This document shows, one piece after another, positions 9,327 through 21,080 of a DNA stretch of 47,285 nucleotides. Within the stretch, counting starts at the first letter, position 1. The number at the start of each line of letters is the position of its first letter. The stretch comes from Azolla pinnata (taxonomy: Eukaryota; Streptophyta; Polypodiopsida; Salviniales; Salviniaceae). The position numbers were made by a program, and so were the translations under genes. Under the pieces are notes generated by a model. It was not told the origin of the DNA and searched no databases. It worked only from the letters and a program-made list of their open reading frames with translations. Location of the stretch: the NCBI GenBank assembly GCA_037176905.1, contig JBBBWG010030865.1:1-47285 (forward strand). Direction: 5' to 3'.

Positions 9327-9956
9327 AAGATGATACATTAAACATGAAGCTATTATGCATGCAGAGTCTGAAACAAGGTCAGATTAAACCTAATAAAAGG
9401 GAGGGGGGATCAATGAGAGGGAGAGAGAAGATGGATGGCAAAGCGGACTGCATCGAATTCGGGTTCAAAAGGAAGCGGAATGAAATCCATCAATCCCCAG
9501 TTTTGTTAAACAAAAGTATGGACATATCTATGATTTATACATGTATGTGTTAGATGCGAGTGATCATAATATGTATGAAAGATGTAATTTTTGTGTGTTG
9601 AGAGAGTAAGTAAAAAGAAGGCTTTCTTTTAGATGGGCCAATTTCAGCGGATATCCTATTTCTCAATGGAAAGAAGATGAAAGAAAGATCGGATCGAGAG
9701 GTTCAAAAGTGTCTCGGTCATAAGCAAAAGTGGACAAAGTGAAAACTGTGGTGCCCATTCTTGTCTGCGGTTTCGAGAGAGGAGCCATTATTGATGCTCC
9801 CGATCATGACCTGCTTCAGATTCCTCGACAGCAAATGAGAACATAAGAGTACTAATGCCCACTGCTTAAGGCATAAAAAAGTGAATTCTTTCATTGCTTT
9901 GACGGAGGACCGCTGTTGGTGATGAATGTGTAGATGGTGTGTTTGATTTCTCACAA
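9327..9956 (+). other. 3' untranslated and intergenic region after the S40-type gene
   Basis: A possible polyadenylation signal (AATAAA) occurs near 9391, and T/G-rich sequence follows around 9580-9640. Short open frames here have no recognisable motif. No other gene is seen. Confidence 0.4.
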
Positions 9957-10419
9957 GGGAGAATTACCAAAAAAATGCCTAACAAATTTATAAATTACAT
10001 TTTGATGCTTATTAAAATAAATAGTTACATATTATCGCCTACTCTAATCTTACACCAGCAATTAGCACCAATTAATTCTGTTAGTTTAATGTTAATTGAT
10101 TTTATTCCCAACTGGTTCCCACTAATTGATCCACTAACTGATTCCCTTACTGTATTCGATTAACAAAAGTTAATCCATTACCCAGGCCGCTTCCTAGATA
10201 GAGAATCTAATTAATTGGTCAAATGTGTTAATCTGGTGTTAATCAGTTAGTTAAGTTTGATTAATGTGTTAATTTAATGTTAATCAATTAATGAATTTAA
10301 TTTTAATTGAACTCACGATTAAATTGATTTGGTGCTAATCAATGAATCAAACATTAAATTTTTTTAAATTGGGCTATAATTTCTGTGATATATGATTTTG
10401 TTGGACGTTTTTTTGGTCT
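9957..10419. mobile_element. Non-autonomous inverted-repeat transposon (MITE-like), with probable 10-bp target duplication
   Basis: The left end carries ACCAAAAAAATGCCTAACAA (from 9966) and the right end, read in reverse complement from about 10417, carries ACCAAAAAAACGTCCAACAA. About 27 of 34 terminal positions match. The direct repeat TTTCTCACAA flanks the element at 9947-9956 and again at 10420-10429. The inside is AT-rich with repeated GTGTTAATC / TTAATTGAT motifs and has no coding capacity. A 9-11 bp target duplication would fit a Mutator-like family, but this assignment is inference. A diverged relative lies at about 38295-38850. Confidence 0.65.
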
Positions 10420-10495
10420 TTTCTCACAAACGTGGGATTCGATATGTGATTTTGTTGGACGTTTTTTTGGTCTTTTCTCACAAACGTGGGATTCG
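10388..10495. repeat. 54-bp tandem duplication containing the transposon's right end
   Basis: Two nearly identical 54-bp copies (10388-10441 and 10442-10495) each contain TTGTTGGACGTTTTTTTGG, TCTTTTCTCACAAACGTGGG and ATTC. The second copy therefore repeats the transposon terminal inverted repeat, its target-site duplication and some flanking sequence. It must have arisen after insertion. Confidence 0.85.
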
Positions 10496-10502
10496 ATCCC
10501 AC

Positions 10503-11195
10503 AGGTGATTATTTCCATTTCAACATTGATTCATGAAGTCAAAGCACGATCAACTTAAAGCTATTATAACCTTCGACTATTTCCATTCCAACATCAATTC
10601 GTATAATCAAACACAATCGACATCAATTCGTATATAATCGGAACACAATCGACTTAAAGAGCTATATAACCTTCGGCATCGCATTGTTCCATGATATTTT
10701 ATGTACACATGTAGTAGGTGCCGTATATGTAGACGAGAACAGAGAGCAAAGTAAGCTACAAACATGTGACCAATTGATGCATCTTTTATGGTCAGAAAAA
10801 GAACTCATGAAGATGTGCTCACGGAAGTCAGTTTACGAGTGGTTCATTCAAGAACTTGTGGTCCGTGTCGGAAGAATCAAGATCTCTTTATCAGCAGCAG
10901 GTTTGTGCTGTCAAAAATACAATTTCCCCAACATGTTTATGCCCAACAAAAAAGGCTGAAAAAAACATGCAACAGAGTATTGCAGACCATCTTGCCAGAT
11001 TTTGGATAAGGCATAAGACATATAGGCTGAACAGAGAGCCTCTCCAATGTTTGTTTTAAGCTTTTTTCTCTTTGATCTGCAGGCAGGAAGGTTCGCTGTG
11101 AATACGCCATAAAAAGGAAATATACACAAAAACCACTTGCCTTGTTTCTTTCCTTCCTCTGCCGAAAACAAATCACAAACAAGTTTCTCTTCTGT
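10503..11195. other. Intergenic stretch, no supported gene
   Basis: Contains a weak local repeat (CATCAATTCGTATAATC-like, 10590-10650) and several short open frames (10684-10959, 10788-11009) with no recognisable domain. Confidence 0.4.
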
Positions 11196-11360
11196 TGGAG
11201 CTTTTTCACAGGTCTTGTAGATGCGGAATATTTGAAGGCGCTTGAGCAGCTTCGGATCAAGCTCGACGTTGACTACAGCAACCTTAGGCCAGCCAGCATC
11301 ATCAGCTCGGCTTGGAATTTAGAGCAGTCCGAGCACGTCAAAGCTTTCTGCACAACTTGA
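11196..11360 (+). other. Possible orphan exon of unknown function
   Basis: After a plausible acceptor (TTTTTCACAG, ending about 11212) the frame reads LVDAEYLKALEQLRIKLD and continues as VDYSNLRPAS to a stop at 11358-11360. The reading has ordinary amino-acid composition, but I do not recognise it and see no convincing upstream exons. It ends about 220 bp from the 3' end of the convergent HUB gene. It could be the last exon of a decayed gene or chance. Confidence 0.2.
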
Positions 11361-11578
11361 AGCAACATGACAACATGACTTGATCCTGCAAACTGATATC
11401 GACATAAATTCAGCATCGAGTTTGTAACAAGTCGTAGCGATGTCCATTTCGTCCCACCCTTCGATGACCCGTTAGAATCATAATCGATCAGTATTCTGTG
11501 GGGAAGGGAATTCACAAACCACTGATATCCCCCCCACCCCCCGAAGACAAATGCTGCTCTATTTGGCCGGCCATTTTT

Positions 11579-14500
11579 CTAAATGTATACATTCCGCACA
11601 TCATTCTGCCCAAACACGATTCCACACCTCGGACACTTCCTATGTCTTGTCTCCAAGTTCCTCTGAATACAAGGACCACAAAATAGATGAAAGCATTTTG
11701 TAATGACCACCTACAAGAAACATCTCCATGTTAGCTAATGTAAAGGTCAAAAGCTTCTGCCAGACAATTCATCAACAGATCAGAACAAAATCTTCTACCC
11801 TAGTTTTTAAAAACATTTACCTTAAACATTCCTACAAAATAAAACCACATTACACGGTTATTCTATAAAACAACACACAATTTCCCCCTCACGACACAAA
11901 TATTGGGCAAAAGTGAGGGTGCAAACTCAAATCACTACAAATCAACTGTCAGGAAAATCTACAGTGTAAAAAACAAGTCAACTAAGCACTGAAAAGTTTA
12001 AAAGCGGACAAAAGAGTTGGCAAAGCACTTACTTCCTTTGATCGGTTGTGACATACACTGCATTTGAGGATAGCCTTGTACTCATCAATTTCATCTTGTA
12101 ACTTCTCGACAAGATGCCTATTATCATTATTTGCATTTGCAGGCGACGCCCTCATGTTTACAATGGTTAGCTCTTCTTCAATCCTCTTTCTCTCAAACCT
12201 TGTGAACAAAGGTCAAGATATAAGAAAATAAAAATCCCTGTTTTCAGGTGACACAGTATCACATTTACTTTGTCAAAAACCATATTAACAAAAGTTTCGA
12301 TATCACATCATGTGTATCCTTTTGTAATTGAAATATATTTCCATACCCTCTCAAGTCTATTCAATAAGGCCAGAGTTGAAATTGCGTATTATGCTTACCG
12401 TTCTTTTTCGAGCTCCACCTCCACATCCATGATTTTAGACCGTTGCTTTTTAAGTTCTTTGCGAGCAGACTGTAGCGAGAGTTTGGAATTAGCAAGCTCC
12501 TTCTCTGTATCTACAAACTTCCGTTTTGCTTGCTCCAGGTCATTAATATACTGCCTATTCTCATCCATAGCCTTGGCAATCTGCTCCGAGTATGTTCGCA
12601 CCTGTAGAAGAGATCATTAATTCACTACATTTATATGAAGAAACAGTACAACAATGTTAGAGCGACTCATGGTTAATTTGGACATACATATTCTTCTAGC
12701 CGTGCAGCTCTTTGCTTAAAGCAATCTCCTAAAGTATTTATTTGCTTCAGACGGTTTGTCAATATTTGCTTTTGCTCGATAAGTGAGGCGTAAACTTGCT
12801 TTGTCTTGAAGCTCTCATAAATCAACTGCTTAAAAGATATAGTCAAGAAAGAGAATGTATCAACATGTTTTAAGGGAGCAATCATAAATATGAATGCAAG
12901 CACATAGAATTGATAATGTATCCGAACCTTCAGATTGTAGTCATCCCTTTCTGAAATTTGTTGAAGGAGACGCTGATTTTGTGTTTGCATGTCTTCATAA
13001 GCTTGACCAATTGTCTGGGCATAGTTCCATTCAGCAATTATAAGTAGAGAGTACAAAACAGTATCCACATAACTATAATATACCTAATAAATAAATAGAC
13101 TTAAGCACTTCACCTCAATCTCAGCAAGATAGGCATCGCCTTCCTCTGTCTTCATTCTCAACATATCGTTTACATCAGTAACCTCCCTATATCATATGCT
13201 CATTATGCCATCCACTTTCTATCAAAGAAAGCGTTCATACAAATAAATATAAGAAGCATACCTATCAGATGCATCTAACTTCTGCCTGAGTTCTGCAACC
13301 TCAGCCTCTGCCATCGCAAGCCTTTGTTGGCAAGCTGCTTCAGCTTCAATGGCTTCCTTTACCTTAAGCTCCAAGCTGTGCTCGTCAATTGCTGTCTTCA
13401 ACCTTTCAACTTGAGCCCATGCTCTGCACTCTGCTTGCTTCAATTTTCTGGCTTCCCTGAGGATCAAACATCAAACATCTTAAGGAATAATCATGCATTC
13501 ATATCCACACAATCAAAACGAGATCCCATGCTCCTAATTAAAATGTTCAGGGGCCCTTTGCTTTAACACCAATACAGCATCAACATATATCTTTTGCTAA
13601 ATATCAACATATATCTTTTGTTAAATTGTAGAATTCTTACTTTGAATCTGTGGACTCTCTTCCATACATATCAATAATCAGCTTTAATTCCTCTTCACTC
13701 TCCCGTAGAAGTCTCGCCTACACAAATATATGTTGCTTCCATTACAATTCTGTAAAAATAAATGAAAAAGAGCAACAAACAGTACCTCTTCATTCATGGC
13801 AACTATCTCTTTAGATTGTCCTGCAACTTTCTCAGATAGATCCTTACATTCATTTGTCTGCATACAAGCTAAGCCTTTAGCATTACTGTCTGCAATCACA
13901 TGATGAAAACATAAGAAAATCCTTATTTTCACCTTTCTATCAAGAATTTCATTCATTGATTTTACAGCTGCTCTAAGAGAGTATAATCCACATGTTTCTT
14001 GTTTATGCTGATTCAATTGTTGTTGCATCATCCGCATCTCTTTATGTAATGTTGAAACCACTATCTTAAGTTCAGCGATTTCATCTTTCCTCTCTGCAAA
14101 AGAGTAGATGAGAGTGTTGGAATTACATTCGTAAAACTTATTTGAATCAAGCCCACAAATCCTACCCGAGGAAAGGGTTGCTTTTTCGACTCTCGCTTGC
14201 AGTTCTATTTTCTCTGCCATGTGTTTTTCCAAGATTGCTTCCAATTCACCCACTCTAACTTTTAGTAAGTTGTTCAGCTTTTCTGCAGCATCTGCTTCCT
14301 CAGTCTTAAGAAGTTTCTCTTTTTCATGGTGCAGATACTGATCGTGCTCTACCTGTGCAAACAAAACTACTCTGCAACAATTACAATTGTAACATCCCAC
14401 AAAATTACTACCCACCAGCAAATTAGAGAACCACTCCCGAACACCCAAGTTTTCGTTTTTCTCTAAATGCCCCTAGGACTATGTCATCCTTAAATACCTT

Positions 14501-17500
14501 TGATCATCCCTGAGGACCAATATATGTAAGTTACTTGACCAATTTCATATATGTAATAACGAGCTTCAGAGAAGTAATGAAAAAGCTTATACTATAGTAA
14601 TATTATTACTTGTGCCTCTTCCACCAGCAATTGATAATGTTCCAGCTCTGCTCGTAAACTTTCAGCTTCTTTTACCAACCCAACATAAGGTTCAGAAGAC
14701 AAGATGTATTTCTCATCACTAAAATATTCCTGAAACAAGTAGCAAAGTCTTAATAAGTGCTCATAAGAGTTAACAAAGCACCTCGAATGGAAGTAATGAG
14801 ATAAACTTACCTGCAGCGTGAGAATCTTCTGGGAGATCCCAAACTTTTCTTGCTGCATTTCCTTCAGCTCATCTAGCCTCTGTGAAGCTAAATTCTGGAG
14901 TCAATATATACCAGTTTCCCACTTTAGTTCTAACTAATGTTAAGGAAAACATCATAAGAAAAGGCATAGGGAGTATTCAGTAAATGTCTAATCTATTATG
15001 ACCTTTGCCTCTTCTAATGCAGCTTCCAGCGCCCTGTTTTCTTTGGATATTCCATCTCTGGATCCAGACATTGATCTAGCATCATTCTGGTTCCTCATTG
15101 CAGCTAGTTTGCGCCTACTTGTCTCCAAGTCAGCTAAAGTCTCCTCCAGTTCACCTTTCAATCGGTTCAACTGGGCTTGACTTCTATCATGATACTCTTT
15201 GCATGAGTTAATTTCAGAAACCAATTCCCTGTCTCTGGCATCAAGAGATTCCATAACCGATCTCAACGTTTTGATCTCTGTCCTTGTGTCCTCAAAGAGA
15301 ATATCTAATTGTTGCACACACTCTGTGAACGATACACCAAGATATGAATAGCATTAGTTTCCCAAGCAATAAGAGCTAAAAGGCAATATGCGAAGTCAAT
15401 AAGTAGAACACCAAAATCAAACAAAAAGTTCTTCTAGAGTTTATAAAGTTGCTAGAGATCATTATCCATATCTTCTTCTAGCCTCTCCACCAGTATACTT
15501 AGCAACCCAGCGTCCTTCGTATAATACTGTACTCCCATAGAATTTCTGATAAACAAATTATCAATGGCTTCTAGAGATACTCTCAGATAGTTTCAAACAT
15601 AGAGATACACCCCCAACGACCCCTGCCCCTCACTTACCTCCATGCAGAGTGATATTCATACAAACACCCAAGAAAGACAGACAAATTAGCCATTCATGCT
15701 AGACTAGATTCAAGGGAATTACCTTCCAATGACGTTTCATTTTCTATTGCTGCAGAAAGCTGTGCATTCTTTGTATGCTCGGTTTCAATTGCTTGGAGCA
15801 GATTCTCTACAAGTTCAAGTGTGGACACTTGGCGCTGTTCAAGTGCACGTTCAATCGATAGGGATCCATTGCAGTTTCCATTGCTTGAAACAACACAACT
15901 ATGCAAAAAACGGTGAAGAAACATTTCCTCGGGTGCAATAGGAACTGTCTTTTCTTCTGCAAAGTCCAGAAAGAGCTTTACTTAATGAACCCTTCGACAA
16001 AAGAACACCATGAAGAACACGTGTCATGCCAAGAATCAATACATTCTGTTTATAAGGTACCTTCTTGGACACATGATGATCTGAGCACTTTAAGGCCATC
16101 AATAGGTGAATTGGCTCTGGCAAGAAGAAGCTCAAGATTTTCCTCAAGCTGAAAACCCCAGAGAAACCCTTTGTAAGTTTAAGAATGTCTCCATTTGCAT
16201 GCACTTCCTACTCAAAGAAATTACTTGATCTTACATGACTTGATCTGGCATCTTAAATAGCAAACAAACTGGCACATTTCTTGATAATACTTTACTAATA
16301 AAAGTACATCACTCAAAATATAAAACAAAGTAGAAATAAGTCTAGAAATCTTTGATCATCTGATAAGACGATGATGATATAAGAATGTCTCCACATACAC
16401 TTCCGATTCAAAAATATATATTGACCTTACATGACTTGCCTCACATCTTAAATAGCAAACAAACTGGCATATTTCTTGATAATACTTTACTGATAAGAAT
16501 ACATCACTGAAAATATAAAATAAAGTATAAAATGAGTCTAGCAATAATCAGATCAGCTGACAAGAGGATAATGATATAGGACATTGATGATTCCTCAACT
16601 GCCAATCAGGCATTTAAAGTCCACGACATAGATGGCTCTTTTGTAATTGCATAATTAATCTTCGTAACAATCACCCTTGATCTCTGGCAATAATACTCTC
16701 TATCATTCAATAAAGAAGAAGCTTTCTATATCATCATTTGTGTTTCTACAAAACTCCGATCGTTCCTGCTCTAAGTTCACTTGACACAGACTTCTATAGA
16801 AGATGTGGTTGATTTTGTTGCAACAGCTTATTGTAGGTGCCGTCTTGAAACCTTGGGTTTATGCGAGTGTGGCAACATCTTACAATTCATCTTGGCATTA
16901 TTGTTCCAATTGGCTGTTAACTGCAGAGGTACGGCACAAATCTGTATAATGTCGTTTATGCAAGTGCAGCAATAGTTTGCAGTTTCCTAATCTTCCCATC
17001 ATTGTTCCAATAGGCTGTGAACTGCATTAGGAAGAAAAATTTCTGCATAATGTCATTAATGTCGAGTACAATTATCTTGCGATTCGTCAATCTTGGCATC
17101 ATCTTTCAATTTTTTGCTGTAAGACAATTCTGTATAATTTCTTATCATCAGTGGGAGTATCCTCAGCTAGTATTGTTTCATTCCTTATTCAAAGATCTGT
17201 GTGCCATGAACTTAACCAGAAGACTGAAATTTGTCCCTTGTTTCTGATTGTCATGTTTTCTGCTGCCAACTTCAAGTTGGGTAGAAAATATGCCTCCGTA
17301 TCCTTTACATTAAACTCGGATCAGATCCTCTGGCTCAATTGCTCTCATCTTCATTTCAAGGGATATGGCATGGTACAAACGCTTTACATACCTCCCATAC
17401 ATCCTACATCATATCTCACACAAGACTTGGAAGTTAGCAACCCTTGTCTGGTGTGCCAATTTCAAGTTGGGTAGAAAATATGCCTCCGTATCCTTTACAT

Positions 17501-18410
17501 TAAACTCGGATCAGATCCTCTGGCTCAATTGCTCTCATCTTCATTTCAAGGGATATGGCATGGTACAAACGCTTTACATACCTCCCATACATCCTACATC
17601 ATATCTCACACAAGACTTGGAAGTTAGCAACCCTTGTCTGGTGTGCTCTGAAGGTTAATCAAGATCGCATTTTGATGTGAAAGACAGTAGTTTCAGCAAT
17701 AGACATAATAATATATAACGCCCTGAAATTTTTTCAATGCTTGTCTGCAATATCTCTGAAGGTTTCCAATACTTCTCTGCTATATTCTGACCGTTAATCA
17801 AGATCATGCTTTCATGTCAAAGGCAAAGTAGTTTCGCCAGTCAAGACAGTAATATACATGTGATCTGAAAGGTCTGAAAATTTTCCTGCCATATCTTCTA
17901 AAGGTCATTGAGATGACATTTGAGTGCAAAATGCATTACAGCTCCTCTACCGCTCTACATACAATGCATGTGCCCCATATTACGGCGACGGTGGATCTAC
18001 AACGTTAATCAAAGAGGGCTTACCTCCTCCCAGGAGTCCTGAATCGACGCCAGGCTCTCGTCATACGACATCTGCTTCCGCTTCAGCTCTTGCAGCTTGG
18101 TCTCGAGGTCATGGATCTCGGTCCTCTGTGCATCAAGCTGTTGCGCGAGCTTGTGATTCTCGTGCTGGAGATCTGCCGTGTCCACCTGCTAGCAAACCAG
18201 AAGGCAAAGCGGTAAAAACGTTCAGCGAAGGAGTGCGAGAAAGGAAGGAAGGAAGGAAGGAAGAGCGGAAGGGGGGGGAAGGAAGCGAGAAGTATTCGGG
18301 ACCTTTTTGTCGTAAGGAGGGGAGAGCGATTGCTTCTTGGGAGGCGGAGAGGAGACGGTGGTGGTGGTTCCATGGCGACGCTTCTTCTCTGGTTCTTCCT
18401 TGCTCCCCAT
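11579..18410 (-). CDS. HUB2: HUB/BRE1 E3 ubiquitin ligase for histone H2B, complete 18-exon gene
   Basis: Exons, 5' to 3' on the minus strand: 18410-18303, 18185-18024, 16148-16061, 15956-15723, 15322-15003, 14879-14811, 14729-14610, 14352-14166, 14093-13933, 13857-13786, 13717-13641, 13456-13262, 13186-13114, 13014-12928, 12825-12688, 12601-12399, 12198-12033, 11710-11579. All join in phase to give 863 residues; Arabidopsis HUB1 and HUB2 are about 880-900. Most of the protein is coiled coil, with family segments such as LEESRRKL-like LETSRRKL and GQAYEDMQTQNQRLLQQ. The C-terminal C3HC4 RING uses C811, C814, C826, H828, C831, C834, C846 and C849, and the protein ends FGQNDVRNVYI. HUB proteins work in the nucleus as dimers to monoubiquitinate H2B during transcription, affecting flowering, dormancy and defence genes. 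It looks closer to HUB2 than HUB1 from memory; that choice is tentative. Oddities: donor of intron 1 is GTCCCG, donor of intron 5 is GTCATA, and the RING start reads CSVCHNRSKEV where relatives have CFDRPKEV. Confidence 0.95.
16182..16580. repeat. 199-bp tandem duplication spanning HUB exon 3 upstream intron
   Basis: Two diverged copies start near 16182 and 16381 with AAGAATGTCTCC. They share CATCTTAAATAGCAAACAAA and TTTCTTGATAATACTTTACT. They lie in intron 2 just upstream (in transcription sense) of exon 3. Confidence 0.85.
16800..17120. repeat. Degenerate ~105-bp repeats in HUB intron 2
   Basis: About three diverged units share TTGGCATNATTGTTCCAAT-like, GGCTGTNAACTGCA-like and ATAATGTCNTTTATG-like segments. 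Weakly conserved, non-coding. Confidence 0.5.
17265..17646. repeat. Perfect 190-bp tandem duplication in HUB intron 2
   Basis: Copies begin around 17265 and 17455. From TTCAAGTTGGGTAGAAAATA to CCCTTGTCTGGTGTGC the two are identical over about 185 bp. This points to a very recent duplication or an assembly artefact. An open frame at 17151-17658 simply follows the repeat and is not a gene. Confidence 0.92.
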
Positions 18411-18540
18411 GACCAGCTCGCTCGGCAGCAGCAGCAGAAAGGAACGACGAAGAAAGACGAAGACGACGAAGAAAGACGAAGACGAAGAAAGAAGAAGAAG
18501 AAGAAGAAGAAGAAGAGGAAATTTTGAGAAGACGAAGAAG

Positions 18541-19260
18541 ACCCTAAACCCTAAATTGCTCAAACTAAACCCTAACCCTAACCCTACCTTGCTCAAACCA
18601 AACCCTAACCCTAACCCTACATTGCTCAAACCAAACCCTAACCCTAACCCTAACTTGCTCCAACTAAACCCTAACCCTAACCCTAACTGGCAAAAAACTA
18701 AATCCCTAACCCTAACCTTAACCCTAAATTGGTCAAACTAAAACCCTAACCCTAAATGCTAAAACTCAACCCTAACCCTAAGTTGCTAACAATAACCCTA
18801 GCCCTAAGTTGCTAACCCTAACCCTAACTTGCTAAAACCCTAACCTTAACCCTAACTTGCAAAAGGCTAAACCCTAACCCTAACCCTAACTTGCTAAAAC
18901 CCTAACCTTAACCCTAACTTGCAAAAGGCTAAACCCTAACCCTAACCCTAAATTGCCAAAACTAAATGCTAACCCTAACCCTAAATTGCTAAAACCAAAT
19001 GCTAACCCTAACCCTAATTGTTAAAACCTCTAACCCTCGCCCTTTATGCCAAAACTAAAACCTAACCCTAACCTGAAATGCGAAAACTAAACCCTAACCC
19101 TAACCCTAACCCTAAATGTTAAAACCTCTAGACCCTCACTAAAACCTAACCCTAACTAGAAATGCGAAAACTAAACCCTAACCCTAACCCAAAATGCTTA
19201 AACTAAACTCTAATGCAATCCTTAAATTCTTAAACCCTAAATCCTAATCCTATTTCTAAA
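18541..19260. repeat. Interstitial telomere-like block (CCCTAA hexamers with spacer)
   Basis: About 720 bp consist of short runs of CCCTAA (two to four hexamers) and some CCCTAAA, separated by a spacer like TTGCTAAAACTAAA. The overall period is roughly 30-38 bp. It becomes more degenerate toward 19390. It begins about 130 bp upstream of the HUB start codon, so the HUB promoter and start site must lie in or next to it. The hexamer form dominates here, while other blocks in the window show the plant heptamer. Confidence 0.9.
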
Positions 19261-19832
19261 TGCTAAAATCCTAAACCCAAACCCTAATTGTTAAAATCTT
19301 AATCCCTACCCGAATTGCTAAACCCAAACCATCGGTGTTAAAACCCTTACCCTAATTCCTAGAACCCTAAAATCCTAACCTTAAGTGCTAACACCCCTAA
19401 GTACTTCACTTGGAAAACAACAAAAATTGAGATATAATCACTACCATTATGTCGTTTCATATTCGGGCAGCCAGATGCGAGAAACTCTTCCACAACATTC
19501 AAGAACCCCAAAAGAAGCAATCCAAAAAATAAGGCTTGAATTGGCACATACGCCAAGAAGTCAATACGAGGAATTAGGAAACGACTCAGACCATGCAGGA
19601 AATTATCTATAACTTAATTGGCATTACTCAGCACCAACGTTTCTATTCCCAAAATCTATATATTTTAATCGATGATGTAGAGGATGATGTCTGACATGAA
19701 ACCAACTATCGGAACCCAAAAGTATAGATAAAGCTCGCTAGCAGCTGACAAGTTGGCATGCGGTGTAATATGGAGTTATATACCACTTGAAAGGATTGAT
19801 GCATATGATTTTCGTGTCTTTAAAATTGCGTC
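19261..19832. other. Intergenic stretch, no gene seen
   Basis: Degenerate CCCTAA-like sequence until about 19390, then AT-rich DNA with short open frames that show no motif. Confidence 0.45.
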
Positions 19833-19929
19833 GATAATTGCATTATGAGTCATGATATCGTATAAAACACTAGGCACTGTGAGAGTGTATTAACTCATTC
19901 TTTTTGGAGCCTTGCTCTGTGTAATTATC
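19833..19929. repeat. Second copy of the small dispersed repeat, single unit
   Basis: Starts GATAATTGCATTATGA and ends GTAATTATC like the copy at 3292-3529. It contains TATAAAACACTAGGCACT and AACTCATTCTTTTTGGAGCC only once. The resemblance continues a little beyond the right end (ATGAAGTATCTTT in both). Confidence 0.65.
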
Positions 19930-20223
19930 CACTAATGAAGTATCTTTCGACAAATAAAAAACATGTACCCATCGAGTCATGTTGTTTGGATTCATCTCTT
20001 CTTCATTTTATACCCAGTCATCCACCGTCCTCTATTTCTCACGATCATTAATAGCTCCCCAAGTCATCCACGCTCTATCGTTCATAGCTCTCCATTCCCA
20101 GATGACCCTGTTTTGGGGCAAAGACTGATTTCAATCACTCACCTTCGTCATTTTGGTGGGGGTCACAACCATTCACTCTATAAATGAGGATCATATCCAT
20201 TGTTCGACTTCGCTGTTGCTCCA

Positions 20224-21080
20224 GTCACAAGTTAAAGAAGTGCTCTAGAGCATCTGTCAAATAGAGAGGAGAATAATGGCCGAGGGTAGACTAGAGATAT
20301 AAAAGAATAGACCAAAAACTAGATCATTCAAAGAAAGATCAAAAGAAACTTTATAGCCTACAAGAAGGGATCAAAACTTGGAAATATTCTTGAATGATTA
20401 CAGGAATAAGTTTGAATTAAGCATAAGGCTTTGTTGACAATAATAGGTTACAAGAAGAAGGTCACAAGTCAAAGAAGTGAGCACCTGTCAAATTGAGAGG
20501 AGAATGGTGGCTGAGGGTATAATATTAGAGCTATAAAACATAAGAAAGATCAAAAGAAACTTTACGGACTTGAAAATATTCTTGAATGATTACACTTGAA
20601 TGAAGTATACGGCTTTGTCGACCATAATAGGTTACAAGAAAAAGAAAGTCACAAATCAAAGAAGTAAGCATCTGTCAAACAGAGAGGAGAAGAGTGGCTG
20701 AGGGTAGACTAGAGCTATAAATAAAACAATAGACCAAAAACTAAAACACTCAAAGAAAGATCAAAAGAAACTTTAAAACTTGGAAGTATTCTTGAATGAT
20801 TACGCGTGAATTAAGCATAAGGCTTTGTTGACAATAATAGGTTACAATAAAAAGAAAGTCACAAGTCAAAGAAGTGGGCAGCTGTCAAATAGAGTTGAGA
20901 ATGGTGGCTGAAGGTAGATTAGAGATAAAAGAATAGACCAAAAACTAAAACATTCAAAGAAAGATCAAAAGAAACTAGCCTCCAAGAAGAGATCAAAACT
21001 TGGAAATTTTCTTGAATGATGACAAAGGAAAAGTTTGAATGAAGTATAAGGCTTTGTTGACAATAATAAGTTTCCATAAG
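20224..21080. repeat. Local satellite, four tandem units of about 187-237 bp
   Basis: Units begin with GTCACAAGTCAAAGAAGTG-like sequence at 20224, 20461, 20648 and 20858. Each contains CTGTCAAATAGAGAGGAGA, AAAGAAAGATCAAAAGAAAC and AAGGCTTTGTTGACAATAAT. Units differ by small deletions. No coding potential is seen. Confidence 0.88.

Noticed and set aside
10486..10502. GTGGGATTCGATCCCAC, which looks like a tRNA T-arm
   Set aside because: The loop lacks the invariant TTC in either orientation, and no D-arm, anticodon arm or acceptor stem is visible around it.
17151..17658. Open frames in HUB intron 2 with repeated CANFKLGRKYASV-like readings
   Set aside because: They simply follow the 190-bp duplication, which is not a multiple of three, and no motif is recognised.
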